Below are positions 53,966 through 63,719 of a DNA stretch of 64,000 bases, one piece after another (positions within the stretch are counted from its first letter, which is position 1; every line of letters starts with the position of its first letter). Below the pieces are notes generated by a model. The model ran no database searches and was not told where the DNA came from. It worked only from the letters and a program-made list of their open reading frames with translations. The stretch covers positions 10,900 to 74,899 of the forward strand of contig JADJNU010000007.1 in NCBI GenBank assembly GCA_016714165.1. Direction: 5' to 3'. The stretch is from Bdellovibrionales bacterium (GTDB lineage Bacteria > Bdellovibrionota > Bdellovibrionia > Bdellovibrionales > UBA1609). The translations under genes were made by a program, and so were the position numbers.

Positions 53966-55944
53966 AAGTTAAGTTCAAACGACAACAATCCTGAAATTTT
54001 CCGTGCCTTCCCACCCCAAACCTTGATAGACCATGCTTTAATTGTACCTGTATCTGCGGCGGCACCATCAATGACTTTCAGCGTCCAGTTTCCCATGCTG
54101 GATTCACCGTAGAATGCATTTGAGAGAAGAGAAATGCTTGAAAGATTAGTCGCAGTAATTCCTGAGTTAATATTCATTAAAATACTTTTTGTCCCAGACG
54201 GTGAAGTCAGCTCGACGCCGAGGTCGCTGCTGGCTGTGTGATCAATGCTTAGCGTAATTTGCAGAGATTCAATCTTCAAATTGTGGCGCAAGTAAATTTG
54301 ATCCGACGCTCCTGTCGCTGAATTGTCGGGTATAGAAATCGCCAATCCAGTTTTGGAATATAGCGGAGCATATGATTTGGGATCTTCAGTGATGACAAAT
54401 TCGCCCAAATTACTTGAGTAATTTTTAGCCATTAATACGGCCGCTCCAGCGTCCACTAAACCGAACCCATACCAATTGTGAAATTTGTATCCTGCTGAAT
54501 TCGTTACCCATCCTTGTTGATAAGTGTGACCGGATAAATTGTAGCCAAGCGGATGGCTAGTGGGTCCCGCTGACGGTTGCAACGGTTTTGCAGTCGTAGC
54601 CAAAATATATTTGACGTCACGCCATGTCAGCCACGAATTCGCAAACAGAAGGAGTCCCACAACACCAGCAACAGTAGGCGAAGCAAACGATGTTCCTGTT
54701 GCTGTTGATGTATATTTACAATTGGCATTTAGACCATTCGAATTGGATTCAAACAAATTCTCTGTCGCCTCTGTTTTTGAATGGCCCTCCGAGCAACCTT
54801 CAATATCGGCAGCGAATAGGCCGGGTTTTGTTTGTCCGCCTTCGCCGCCTGGCGCACTAACCCAAAGATTTGAACCAGGGGTTGAGTAGGTTGCTGCAAA
54901 ACCCTGTGCATCGATGGCTGAAACCACAATGAAGTATGGATAGCTCTTTGATTGATCCAAATTGCTATTCCCCAAATACGTAAAGTTACAGCTGCCGCCC
55001 CCATTGCCAGCGTAGTCATTCCCTGCAGAAGTAACAAAAAGTGACCCGTTGTAGTATCTGCCAGCCAACGCATTAAAGCGGACTTGACTGATATAGCTAG
55101 AGTCCACTGGTGAAAATTCACACGTTCCAACTCCATAGCTATAGTTGTAGACATAGACAGAAGATGATGAGGCTTGGGAAATTTGTTTCGATACGGTCTG
55201 ATCACTATCTAAAAAGTTATATCCAATTAGCTTGCAGGAGGGGCAAACTCCGCGGATGCCTTTATTGTTCCAGCCAACTGCCGCCATAATAGATGCGACC
55301 GCAGTGCCATGATAGTCATTGTCGTTGGAGGAAGTTGGGTTGCCTGTGTAGGGACTTGCAAGAGTATAATTTCTGGATAACGATAAATCTGAATTGACTG
55401 TCAATTCCTCATGATTTAGATCGATTCGTCCATCTGAAACAACCAACCAAATAGACGAACTACCAACGGTTCCACTCGAATGAGCCGCGTCGACGTTGAT
55501 GTCCATTCCTAAGGTTCCACTCGAACTTGAAAATCCATTTTGGCCGGAGTTTTTCAAATTCCATTGATATTGCTTCAGAGAATCGTCCATAACTGTTATC
55601 GAATAAGGTCCGTAGGACTTCGTGGAGCCATCACTGAAAGTGACATCGAACGTCATATTGGAGAAGGCTGCTGCGCCTGTGGGAGTACCTTCCAATTGTT
55701 TGGTCGTTGAGTTGAAAGCCAACCAGCTTGGTCCATTTAAAATGGATACAGAGGTCACTGGTACGTTTGCAGATGAAAGATCAATTGAATAGGCAATATC
55801 CTGCTTTGCAGAGCTCTTCACAGAAGGGCTAAAGCTTGGACTGGAAGGGTCGCCACCACCACCTCCTCCACCTCCGCCCCCACACGCGCTTAAAACAGAG
55901 GTCAAAAGTGACAGCAGATAGAATTTTACCCTTAGTGCATTCAC
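53962..55944 (-). CDS. subtilase lipoprotein
   Basis: The 660-residue paralogue of the giant protease has a lipobox (LSACGGGG), an Ig-like domain, an S8 core with Asp in LVVSDGRID, His in DYHGTAVAS and Ser in TATGTSFASPTVAG, and a P domain ending IKAWSIKVWG. It lacks the FN3 and glycine-rich parts. The frame ends ELNL then TGA, where TGA is the GTGACA terminus of the MITE unit. The original C-terminus was therefore lost or altered. No prodomain-like gene is beside it. Confidence 0.85.
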   Translation of the reverse strand: MNALRVKFYLLSLLTSVLSACGGGGGGGGGGDPSSPSFSPSVKSSAKQDIAYSIDLSSANVPVTSVSILNGPSWLAFNSTTKQLEGTPTGAAAFSNMTFDVTFSDGSTKSYGPYSITVMDDSLKQYQWNLKNSGQNGFSSSSGTLGMDINVDAAHSSGTVGSSSIWLVVSDGRIDLNHEELTVNSDLSLSRNYTLASPYTGNPTSSNDNDYHGTAVASIMAAVGWNNKGIRGVCPSCKLIGYNFLDSDQTVSKQISQASSSSVYVYNYSYGVGTCEFSPVDSSYISQVRFNALAGRYYNGSLFVTSAGNDYAGNGGGSCNFTYLGNSNLDQSKSYPYFIVVSAIDAQGFAATYSTPGSNLWVSAPGGEGGQTKPGLFAADIEGCSEGHSKTEATENLFESNSNGLNANCKYTSTATGTSFASPTVAGVVGLLLFANSWLTWRDVKYILATTAKPLQPSAGPTSHPLGYNLSGHTYQQGWVTNSAGYKFHNWYGFGLVDAGAAVLMAKNYSSNLGEFVITEDPKSYAPLYSKTGLAISIPDNSATGASDQIYLRHNLKIESLQITLSIDHTASSDLGVELTSPSGTKSILMNINSGITATNLSSISLLSNAFYGESSMGNWTLKVIDGAAADTGTIKAWSIKVWGGKARKISGLLSFELNL

Positions 55945-56223
55945 TGCAGATCTCCCGTCGCCTTAATTTTCTGATGGTTTTTCTTATGCGATGGACAACA
56001 TCGATATAAATATCGGTAAGCGATGAGGGAAACTTAATCATTTTTTTGAAGCAGGTAATCACTGAGTGCCGCATCGACGGCACTCATCTCGCAAATAACG
56101 GAAATTTATCCCGAATGATGTTAAAACTTCCTATCTTGATACGTTAGGTTCGCCATCATTTAGTTATTTTGTTTACCGATAAGTAGTACTACCGATATTT
56201 GCGAAAAAATAAAAGGAAATGGT
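55945..56223. promoter_or_regulatory. divergent promoter region
   Basis: Lies between the subtilase (minus) and the lipoprotein at 56,224. ATATCGGTAAGCG near 56,010 and TTACCGATAAG near 56,172, plus ACCGATATTT near 56,190, are inverted copies of a TACCGATA-type site, suggesting one regulator for both genes. Confidence 0.35.
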
Positions 56224-56889
56224 ATGCGACGTATTCTATTGATAGTAACGGTTGGTTTTAGCATTGGGTGTGCTGAATTCGAAAAGGCATATCAAAGATC
56301 TACTTACAAACCGCCGGAACCAATTCGTGTCGAAATCGAGGGTGCCGTCTTTTTTAACGACGCAGCCTACGTTAGCTCCTTTTCAGGGAGCACAATCTGG
56401 TCTAAAGGACTGCTAAGAGAAGCTTCTAAGGATGAAGTTCGGATTAATTTGTTTGATAAAATAGATACAAATTTTGCGCAGGGTGAGTTCTTAATTCAAT
56501 CCAATTCTGGACACATGCTTCACCCTCCAGGTACCACGATAAAAATAAAGCAAATTTTATCACCAAATTTGATAGTTGCAGAGATCGATGGTGAGGAACG
56601 ACGTGTCTTCATAAAATTCTTTAATGAAACCTATAAAGAAAAGCCAAATTGGGAATGGAAAAAAGATATTGCAAAAAAAGATCGTGAGGCATTTGGATCA
56701 GGTAGCATCAGAATTGGGATGTCAAAACCCGCCTTTCTTGCTCTATTTTTTAATCGTGAATTCCGAGTAAACCTTTACAATCGAGGAGCTATGGAGCAAT
56801 GGGTGACTGGAGGAAACGACTTCTACTATTTTACCAATAGTAGGTTAAGTGATTGGCAAATGATGGGAAGAAGTCCAGCCAATAGGTAG
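56224..56889 (+). CDS. putative lipoprotein
   Basis: The 221-residue protein has a lipobox (VGFSIGCAEF, Cys about 16) and a beta-rich soluble body. AAAGGAAATGGT precedes the ATG. No family recognised. It is divergent from the subtilase and may share its control. Confidence 0.65.
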   Translation: MRRILLIVTVGFSIGCAEFEKAYQRSTYKPPEPIRVEIEGAVFFNDAAYVSSFSGSTIWSKGLLREASKDEVRINLFDKIDTNFAQGEFLIQSNSGHMLHPPGTTIKIKQILSPNLIVAEIDGEERRVFIKFFNETYKEKPNWEWKKDIAKKDREAFGSGSIRIGMSKPAFLALFFNREFRVNLYNRGAMEQWVTGGNDFYYFTNSRLSDWQMMGRSPANR

Positions 56890-57023
56890 TCGGTGAATCT
56901 ATTGATCGGGTAGGCCGGTACATTTCTGATCCGGCCCCACCACACCACAGAACCCATCGTGTTTGCAAATATGAGACTCCCGCCGATAATCATGGAAATC
57001 TTCCTATATCTGTCGAATTAAAT

Positions 57024-57114
57024 GTGACATTTCGCAGTAGAACTTCCAACCCATCTTTGCGCTCGACTAGAAAAAATTGAGAAGAGGATTTGAAGTTCTA
57101 CTGCGAAATGTCAC
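57024..57114. mobile_element. 91 bp MITE
   Basis: GTGACATTTCGCAGTAGAAC at the left and its inverse at the right, with a short AAAAAATTGAGAAGAGG interior. Flanked by TTAAA on both sides within 3 bases of the ends. 56,890-57,023 before it has no gene. Confidence 0.75.
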
Positions 57115-57194
57115 GTTAAACCTTTGCTTTGTTCCAGCTCTGCCGTGCGCAAATGCTGGATAATTTCCTCTGGGCTATACCTTTTTCTTGCCAT
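57115..57194 (-). pseudogene. IS3-family orfA 5' remnant
   Basis: ATG 57,192-57,194 opens MARKRYSPEEIIQHLRTAEL, the standard start of an IS3-type orfA helix-turn-helix. It is cut after 26 codons by the MITE. Nothing else of the IS is seen. Confidence 0.6.
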
Positions 57195-57305
57195 GCCTTG
57201 GGTCCTTTCTTGGCCCAGATCTTATCACAGATCCTGGACCGATTTGGACCGGCTAGGTCACTGGCGTATAGATAATTGGAGCATCTGCCTTCTTCAATTG
57301 TCCCC

Positions 57306-57653
57306 CTAGTCTTTAAGATCTTTTTTCATTTCCTGAACAAGATTCTTAAAGTGTAAATCTCTTGTCTCACGAGGACCGTCATTAGTATCGACAATACCTT
57401 GTGCTGACTTAGCTACCTCTGCCGCGCCAAACAGCTCGACACGAGTTTGCCAGAGAGCATAGTTTTTTGAGTTTTCATTACTTGGAGAAACTGCGGCGGC
57501 ATGTAATGCACTTAATAGTCCTAAGTATGCCTCCCTCTTTTCTTGATAAAATCTATTTTGCTTAGACATACTCTTAACTAAAAAATGTTCAATCAGTCTT
57601 GTCAGCATAGATCCAATGCCAAGCCCACCTACAAGTGGCAGTATCCAGTCCAT
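57306..57653 (-). CDS. small membrane-anchored protein
   Basis: The 115-residue protein has an N-terminal hydrophobic segment (ILPLVGGLGIGSMLTRLI) and a helical charged body. GGAAGT stands before the ATG. No family recognised. Confidence 0.55.
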   Translation of the reverse strand: MDWILPLVGGLGIGSMLTRLIEHFLVKSMSKQNRFYQEKREAYLGLLSALHAAAVSPSNENSKNYALWQTRVELFGAAEVAKSAQGIVDTNDGPRETRDLHFKNLVQEMKKDLKD

Positions 57654-58094
57654 TTTTTACTTCCTTTCAAGTGACTACCTGTTGAAATTTCAATAGACGA
57701 CCATATTTCGATTCAAATCGAAACGTTTTCACTGAAATTGCCCCGCCATTTTCATGGTAAAATAAATGAGAGTGTTTTTCAAACTGGAGGTGCTGGAGCT
57801 TATGACCTTTTAAAAAAGTGGGACCGTGAACTAAGGCACTCGTGCAACTCCACGAAAGAAGACGACAGGCGACCGTGGCTCAACGGTAAATTTTATGGAT
57901 GAGACGGATATAAACGGCGACTCCGAGATGCGACGGCCAAAAGCGCAGAGCGGAAGGCCCACTTGAGCCACTGAGAATGGCTCCCATAGGAATGGTTAAT
58001 CTTAAAAGTCTCTTGTTTAAAGAGCCCAGGAAATTCCGCTCAGGCCCACGCCGCCGCCCGTTTGGTATTCATTTTTTTGCAACAGGTAGTCATT
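57654..58094. other. no confident gene
   Basis: A plus-strand frame without start codon stays open from about 57,676 to a stop at about 57,903 (contains GGAGAYDLLKKWDRELR). It might be a remnant but could be chance. No repeats or RNA gene seen. Confidence 0.3.
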
Positions 58095-58430
58095 TTAGAT
58101 GGAGGTAGTTCCCTTGGGGTTCGGGCCATAGGCATTCTCTGTCGTATCCCCAGGAAGACAAAAGAGGACAATAGTGTAGAATGGAATCAGCAAGTACCAA
58201 CCACTACGATTAGTGTCGTGCATTCTTCGCACAGAAACGGCAAAGCTAGGAATTAAAGATACCATTAGATAAATGGTGGCAATTTTCGTAGAGAGCCCTA
58301 GAAATACGCAAACCATTGCGATTGCTATATAAAAAATAGGATTCAAAATAGAAAACATCCAGAATTCCCTACGACTGGAACGGCCGGCGAAGTTCGCATA
58401 GTCGGAAAATGCTTTAAGGTACCAATGCAT
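58095..58430 (-). CDS. DUF805 family membrane protein
   Basis: The 111-residue protein has the family signature YANFAGRSSRREFWMF near the N-terminus, three or four membrane helices and RRMHDTNRSGWYLLIP followed by PGDTTENAYGPNP. Full family length. Role unknown. Confidence 0.88.
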   Translation of the reverse strand: MHWYLKAFSDYANFAGRSSRREFWMFSILNPIFYIAIAMVCVFLGLSTKIATIYLMVSLIPSFAVSVRRMHDTNRSGWYLLIPFYTIVLFCLPGDTTENAYGPNPKGTTSI

Positions 58431-58639
58431 ATTTATCCCCTTTGTTTCACTAACGAATTGTTTCCGATTTTATGAAAGCAATTTTAGATCTCACTTTTTC
58501 TCTCACTTCGATTCGACGCTCCCTATCCACTTTCAAGGCCCAAAATAAACTCGCCCCCAAACCTGGGACGGTCTATATAACGCTTTGCGTTGTCTTTGTC
58601 AATTGTTTTCATTTATGTAAGAAAACTCCTATAATCATA

Positions 58640-59070
58640 CATGATCCAATGCAGAATTTGAGGCCCTGAATACCCTCCCCGCCCGTTACGATTGTTACAA
58701 TTTAATCGGGTGAGCCAACACTCTCGGGGTAATAGAAACCCTCAACTGGTTGATTTTTTTAGGCTTATAGCCATTTCTCCAGGCCTCCTCCGTGGCTCTC
58801 AAATTTGAAAGCCCGATCCGTCACATTGGGGGGGCAATTCTCTCTTCGTGTTACGATCCTCGCAATGAAAGTGGAGGGGACACTACAGGTCTCTTGCAAT
58901 ATTTGAGAGTGACCTAATCAAAATAGGATCAGGCGCAAATTTTGAGGCCATATAGACTTCCCTCCACCCCTATTCCGATTGTTACAATTGTTTCGTCACA
59001 GACCAGGGGGCTGAACAGCTGGGACGAAGAGGAGGCTGATTACCGGGAACGCGACACCTTGGTCCAACCG
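58640..59070. repeat. conserved non-coding region, copy 2
   Basis: Same two GATC...GATTGTTACAATT modules as 26,079-26,500, with very few differences. Still gene-free. Confidence 0.55.
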
Positions 59071-59072
59071 CC

Positions 59073-59615
59073 CTAAGATGCTTTCTCAAGATATTGGATT
59101 AAGGCCTCGCGAATGAGCCTTTGATATTTTGTGTTCTTCAATTCTGCAAGATCCTTAAGTCTCCTCAAAAGATCATCTGATATCCGAAACGTAACCGTCT
59201 TATCTTTAGGGACAAATTGGAAATAATGAGAGAACGGCTTCCAGTCTCCATTTCTGATGAGATCTGAAAAATCCCTCTCAACAGGGTCACTCTTCACTCT
59301 TTTATTTACCTTTGCTTTTTTTGCTTTTTTCTTTTTCATTTAATGCCTCTATTTCCTTTTTTTTCGCGTATCTGGCACTAATTACACGAATCATAAATCG
59401 ACCTTCAATTATCCGAAGCGTAAACACCCCTACCAAATACCTGCCATCATAAAGACCAAAAGCTACGTACCTATCTTCGGCCTCGCTGTGTTTATTATCA
59501 GGGTAACCAACGGATCACTCAGAAAAAATGCCTCGATCATGGATATCGACAGGCCGTGCTTCTGACACTTCTTTTCGTTATGCTGATCCCAGTTGAAATA
59601 GCTAATCTTCACCAT
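59073..59615 (-). pseudogene. brnTA copy 2: broken toxin, separate antitoxin
   Basis: The BrnT part has a one-base loss (CAGGGTAACC against CAGGTGTAACC) that shifts its frame. Indels in the linker A-runs open ATG at 59,337-59,339, giving a free BrnA-like antitoxin of 88 residues (59,073-59,339) in the classical overlapping-gene layout. The promoter TTTACA-17-TATACT is intact. An orphan antitoxin that could neutralise the copy-1 toxin is plausible. Confidence 0.7.
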
Positions 59616-59710
59616 GCTAAGTATAGCAATGTACATGCAAAATGTAAATACAAAATGTCAATTTATTATTTCCTGGTAAATTCAGATGTTTATATGACGA
59701 AAGGACCCCT

Positions 59711-59739
59711 CAGTTGAACCCTAATCTAGGGTTCAACTG
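59711..59739. promoter_or_regulatory. 13 bp perfect stem, copy 2
   Basis: CAGTTGAACCCTA, ATC, TAGGGTTCAACTG, unchanged from 27,143-27,171. Confidence 0.5.
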
Positions 59740-59763
59740 ATCTATTGAAAAATCGATCTCCCC

Positions 59764-60598
59764 TCATGCAGCCGCAAAATCCATCTCTCGTCTCCAGACC
59801 ATGGTCCTGCGACGAGAACGAAATTTCCTTTGAAAACCTGAGCTCAATTGATGAACTAAAATGATATTGGAGATTTGAAATAGAAATCTCAAGACGACAA
59901 GAGAAATAGTGTTACTCTTTTGAGCTTGTTCGGGCCTTAAGCTTTGATTCATCTCGTTTGCCTGAAGCTCTAAAAGACGCTTTCTGTGCTCGTTGTTCTC
60001 ATTGGTCAGCTTGCGGGCCGCTGAAAGCCAGCCTTTTGCATGAACACCTCAATTGCCAGATCGTTCTTCGCCATCGTGGATTTGAGACCGGATATTGTCT
60101 CTCTCAATACTTCGCCTTGGGCAATATTGCCCATCCCCTTCCCAATCACGTTGGAAGAAAAGGACCAGGACGAGTAGAGAAAGAGAAGTGCCAGCACTGT
60201 TTTGACCAGAATTTGACTCACCAGGTTTGAGGGCTTGAGAAAGGCAAACACGATCAAGAGTCCTTCAACGAGAAAGGCTGCGAGAATGGATTGCTCAAGG
60301 TTTGAATTGTTTGACTGATAAAATTCAACCGCTTCACGGAGTAAAAAGTAAGTGATTCCAGCAATAAGGAGTATCTGGACCAGGAGGCCAAGAAATTCAA
60401 ATTTGAAAGTTTGACTCGAGGTTGAACGATTTGAGGACCACGTTGAATTTCAAACAAGGAGAGTTGGGATTCAACAATTGAGGGTTGAATTTCAGTCTTT
60501 CGCTTGAGCCGATATTCTCTGATTCGCTCTTTGTTGCGAAGGTAATATTCCGAATTGTATCGCTTTCTGCAAAACTGACCCACCTTGCCTCCCTCCAT
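59764..60598 (-). pseudogene. membrane protein, frameshifted copy
   Basis: Three pieces of the 278-residue protein at 27,196 are found in different frames: a C loss near 60,413 (GACTCGAGG against GACTCCGAGG) and a T loss near 60,028 (four T against five). Otherwise more than 90% identical. Confidence 0.75.
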
Positions 60599-60643
60599 AA
60601 AAACTGGATCCCTTTGTCCCCTACCCGATCCGGGGGTAGTTTT

Positions 60644-62540
60644 TTAAGATTTAGAGAGTCCCTCAACAATTTTGGCCATCACGAGCCTCTCATGAGAAAC
60701 GCTGCCCATCTTGACCAGTCCGTTTTCAGGAACAAGTGAAAGCTTCTCCCTCTCTGTCATGTGAGAGGCGATCTCCTGAGCTTTAGCTGTGAGCTTGTCC
60801 TGAGCTTGGCGCTTTTCGAGATCCGCCATCTCTCTCCTTCGCTTTTCGTTGTTTTCCACCTGGACCTTGAGCTCGTTGACCAGACCTTCAGAGATGTAGG
60901 CTCCAGAACGTCTGAGGATGCCCATCAGAAAGGCAAGCTTTGATCCACGGCTGCTGATCCCTCCGACATCTAAATCGTAAGCAAAAGCCTCCAGAGACTC
61001 CTGAACCTCTGGTGCTGATAAGGTACCCAGTTGGAAGAGTTGTTTGATCTGAGTTTGACCAAAACCGATGGCCTTCACATTCTCCGGTGTCTGAATCTGA
61101 AGCCAGTCTTCGGGGAGGTCCTGGCGCTTCGATTCAGGGCCGATAGTATTAGTAATATTCTTATTATTAATATCACTACTACTACTAGAGGAGAATGAAC
61201 CCAGTGGTGAACCAGGTTCAGACCTGGTTCTAGTATCAAGGTGAACCTGGTTCTGAACTGGGTTCAGAAATTCATTTGGCTTTTGTCTGTGTAAAAGGAT
61301 GCTTATATAAGTTGTTAAAATATCCTTCGGTATACCGATATTTCTTTTTGATCCTCGGCCTCCGGTCGAATGAGAGTTATTTACTATCAAGCCCTTTTTT
61401 GAAAGGCGTTTGAAGGAGGTTTTCATAGACTCCATTGGTATACCAAGCATGACAGAGAAATGGATAGGTAGTCTCAACATGCGATACACCCGATTTGCTC
61501 TGAATATGTGCGATATAGTCAAAGAGCTTATGGTTATTGCCACCTAAACTTGTGAGCAATCTCTCAAGTTCAAAATTCCTTTGGAGAGTTGAGATATCCT
61601 GATCGGGATGAACGTGGTTCTGAACTGGGTTCATGGAGCTAGATTGAACACGGTACTGAACTGGGTTTGAACTGGGTTCATATTTTGGGGAGTGAGTTAT
61701 GTCTGAAGCTGTAGGATCATTATGAACGGAGTGCCTGGAGTGAACCCGGTTCATGTCCTTGGTTTGAACCTGGTTTCCAGGTGCGGGGTGATGCCATATT
61801 TGTAATAATTGTTCAGGCATGTCAGTTAATTTCTGACCATTTGCTGAACCTTGTTTGTGAACACAGTTTGAACCCGGTTCATGAACCTTGTTGGAATTAA
61901 TTTTTCCAGAGGAAGTTGGTATAGTAGTCGAATTGATCTCCAAGTCAAATTGACTAGTTAGTATCAATTTGTCAGTTGGCAGAGAATTTATTGATGAACC
62001 CGGTTCATGAACTTTGTTTGAACTAGGTTCATGAACCATATTTTTCGATGAAGGTGGTTCCTGAGACGAGCTATTGTCCGTCGCGCAGATGGCGTTTGAG
62101 TTATTTGAAAATTTATCGTTCAGGGCTAAGTCTTGAACCTGGTTCATGAACTTTTCCTGAACCAGGTTCAAACCGGGTTCAACTGGTCCTGAACTTCGAG
62201 GTTTGTCCATTTCAATTTTATGGGTATTCTCACTTGGGGTCGCGTGATCGTTCAACTCTGACGAGTCTGGTGCATCAGGATGGGCATTGCCGTTAGATGT
62301 GGATTGACTGGTTCCGTAGACATTGTCATCGGTATGATCAAATTTTCGGTTATTCACTAGCTGTTCTCTTGCATTTAGAAAGTCAAAGTCGTCGCTATTT
62401 GACCCGCCAAATCGCTTTTGTCCTTTGGATAGTAAATTTTTTAATTTGAGTGGAGGTTTGCTCGCCATTACGCCTGAACCTCGGTAACGAGTGAGCTTGC
62501 AGCAGAATCGGAATTCTTCAGTGACCTTTGTGATCTCCAA
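60644..62540 (-). pseudogene. winged-helix partition/replication protein, variant copy
   Basis: Two overlapping frames (62,540-61,377 and 61,543-60,644) join if one base is removed in TTT at about 61,458, giving HVETTYPFSVMLGIPMESMK across the winged helix (TSFKRLSKKGLIVNN, GGRGSKRNI). The product would be about 632 residues. From SSSDINNKNITNTIGPES to the end it is nearly identical to copy 1; before that it is unrelated and filled with HEPGS and NPVQ/NLVQ/NRVH repeats encoded by palindromes. Confidence 0.7.
61208..62180. repeat. about 20 GAACC-N-GGTTC palindromes inside coding sequence
   Basis: Perfect or near-perfect at 61,208, 61,243, 61,255, 61,610, 61,622, 61,658, 61,669, 61,742, 61,766, 61,870, 61,996, 62,020, 62,135, 62,159 and 62,170, with weaker forms between. 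Sites often abut at 11-13 bp spacing. On the coding strand the palindrome is read as HEPGS in one frame and NPVQ, NLVQ or NRVH in another. Confidence 0.88.
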
Positions 62541-63532
62541 AATTCTTTAAGATTGGTTATTTCTAAAAAAAGAGAATCCAAATGTTCAAGAGCAACGTGC
62601 TTTTTTGCAGTATTCCATATAGTCTTACCCTCAGCTATTGAAGCCTTCAGTCCACTTGAAAATCCAACGGCTGATTCACAAAGTTGTTTTCCGTAGTCAG
62701 TTTTAGCCAACTCTGAAGCTATCAGATAGTCTATTTTTGGACGACCATCGTACTTGTTGATGAAGATTTTGGTTACGGCCCGAGCACCAAAATTTTTCCT
62801 CAGACGAGCTATGTGCTCAAAATTTAATTCCAATCCATCAAGAGAAAATTTATCGGGCTCGACAGGCATTAGAATAAGGTCCGAATAAATATGTGCGGCT
62901 GATGTTAACTTAGATAGGCTTGGAGGGGAGTCAAAGAAGATGAAATCATATTCCTGTCGTACCGGTTTAAGCATATTTGCAAACAGACTCGAGATATTAA
63001 TGGAATTATTCAAACTTAATAGAGTATCCAAATTAGCCATTGCCAAATTCGAAGGAATTAGGTGAAGGTTCGGAATAAGATTAATAATCGCATCTTTTAC
63101 CGAAATTTGTTTTCCATTGAATGATCCATCTAGGATATCCATAATTGTCGGAAATTCTCTGGGGTTGCCATGAATTCCAAAAGATCCAGTCAAATTTGCT
63201 TGTTGATCCAGATCTATCATCAAAACTCTAGCTCCATAGGTAGCGGCACGTGTTGCCAACGCGTGGGTGCAGGTAGTTTTGCCGACACCACCTTTGACAT
63301 TGTGAAGATCAATTACCATGCTAGGAAATGATAGCCCTCTAAGTTGTAATATTTCGCTGATTTTGGAAGGTTCAATTCTATGAAATCTACTGTTTCCGAT
63401 TCTTGTTTGAATTTCAGTTTCTTTAAGGAACTTGTGAAGTGCCTGAACTGTTATTCCTAAAATATCTGCAAGTTCCTTTGGAGTTAGATATAGGTCCATT
63501 TTAAATTGGCTCTCTTTGGCAAATTCGCTCAT
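62468..63532 (-). CDS. ParA-family ATPase, canonical type Ia
   Basis: The 354-residue protein has an N-terminal MerR/excisionase-like helix-turn-helix (about 15-60, LTPKELADILGITVQALHKF), canonical Walker A NVKGGVGKTTCTHAL (near 78-88), switch LMIDLDQQANLTGSFG and Walker B YDFIFFDSPPSLSKL. N-terminal HTH plus ParA is the plan of P1/F-type partition ATPases that also repress their operon. The stop overlaps the winged-helix gene by 73 bp. Confidence 0.88.
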   Translation of the reverse strand: MSEFAKESQFKMDLYLTPKELADILGITVQALHKFLKETEIQTRIGNSRFHRIEPSKISEILQLRGLSFPSMVIDLHNVKGGVGKTTCTHALATRAATYGARVLMIDLDQQANLTGSFGIHGNPREFPTIMDILDGSFNGKQISVKDAIINLIPNLHLIPSNLAMANLDTLLSLNNSINISSLFANMLKPVRQEYDFIFFDSPPSLSKLTSAAHIYSDLILMPVEPDKFSLDGLELNFEHIARLRKNFGARAVTKIFINKYDGRPKIDYLIASELAKTDYGKQLCESAVGFSSGLKASIAEGKTIWNTAKKHVALEHLDSLFLEITNLKEFWRSQRSLKNSDSAASSLVTEVQA

Positions 63533-63719
63533 TTTGTCCCCTTCAGTTTTTCAAATCATTAATCTTGCGAAAAATAAAAAATGCTCTCTTCAAAAGGTTG
63601 ATCATATTAGCATGAATCGTTTGGTTTAAAACAATCGATGCATCCTCCATAATAATTAAACCAGACAATTCAATGTTCAACTTATATTTTTGATGGTCTA
63701 GCCTTTTCTCCATTTTATT
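63533..63719. promoter_or_regulatory. AT-rich parA leader, copy 2
   Basis: 187 bp between the virD4 remnant and parA, strongly AT-rich, without an open frame. It occupies the position of the copy-1 parA leader but is not similar to it. No GAACC palindromes here, so the sites are confined to the downstream gene. Confidence 0.35.

Noticed and set aside
57780..58060. Possible tRNA or small RNA in the GC-rich stretch
   Set aside because: No cloverleaf, no conserved T-loop and no terminator could be found by eye.
60644..62540. Programmed frameshift in the variant winged-helix gene
   Set aside because: No slippery heptamer or stem-loop at the junction, and neighbouring genes have similar random indels; decay or sequence error is simpler.
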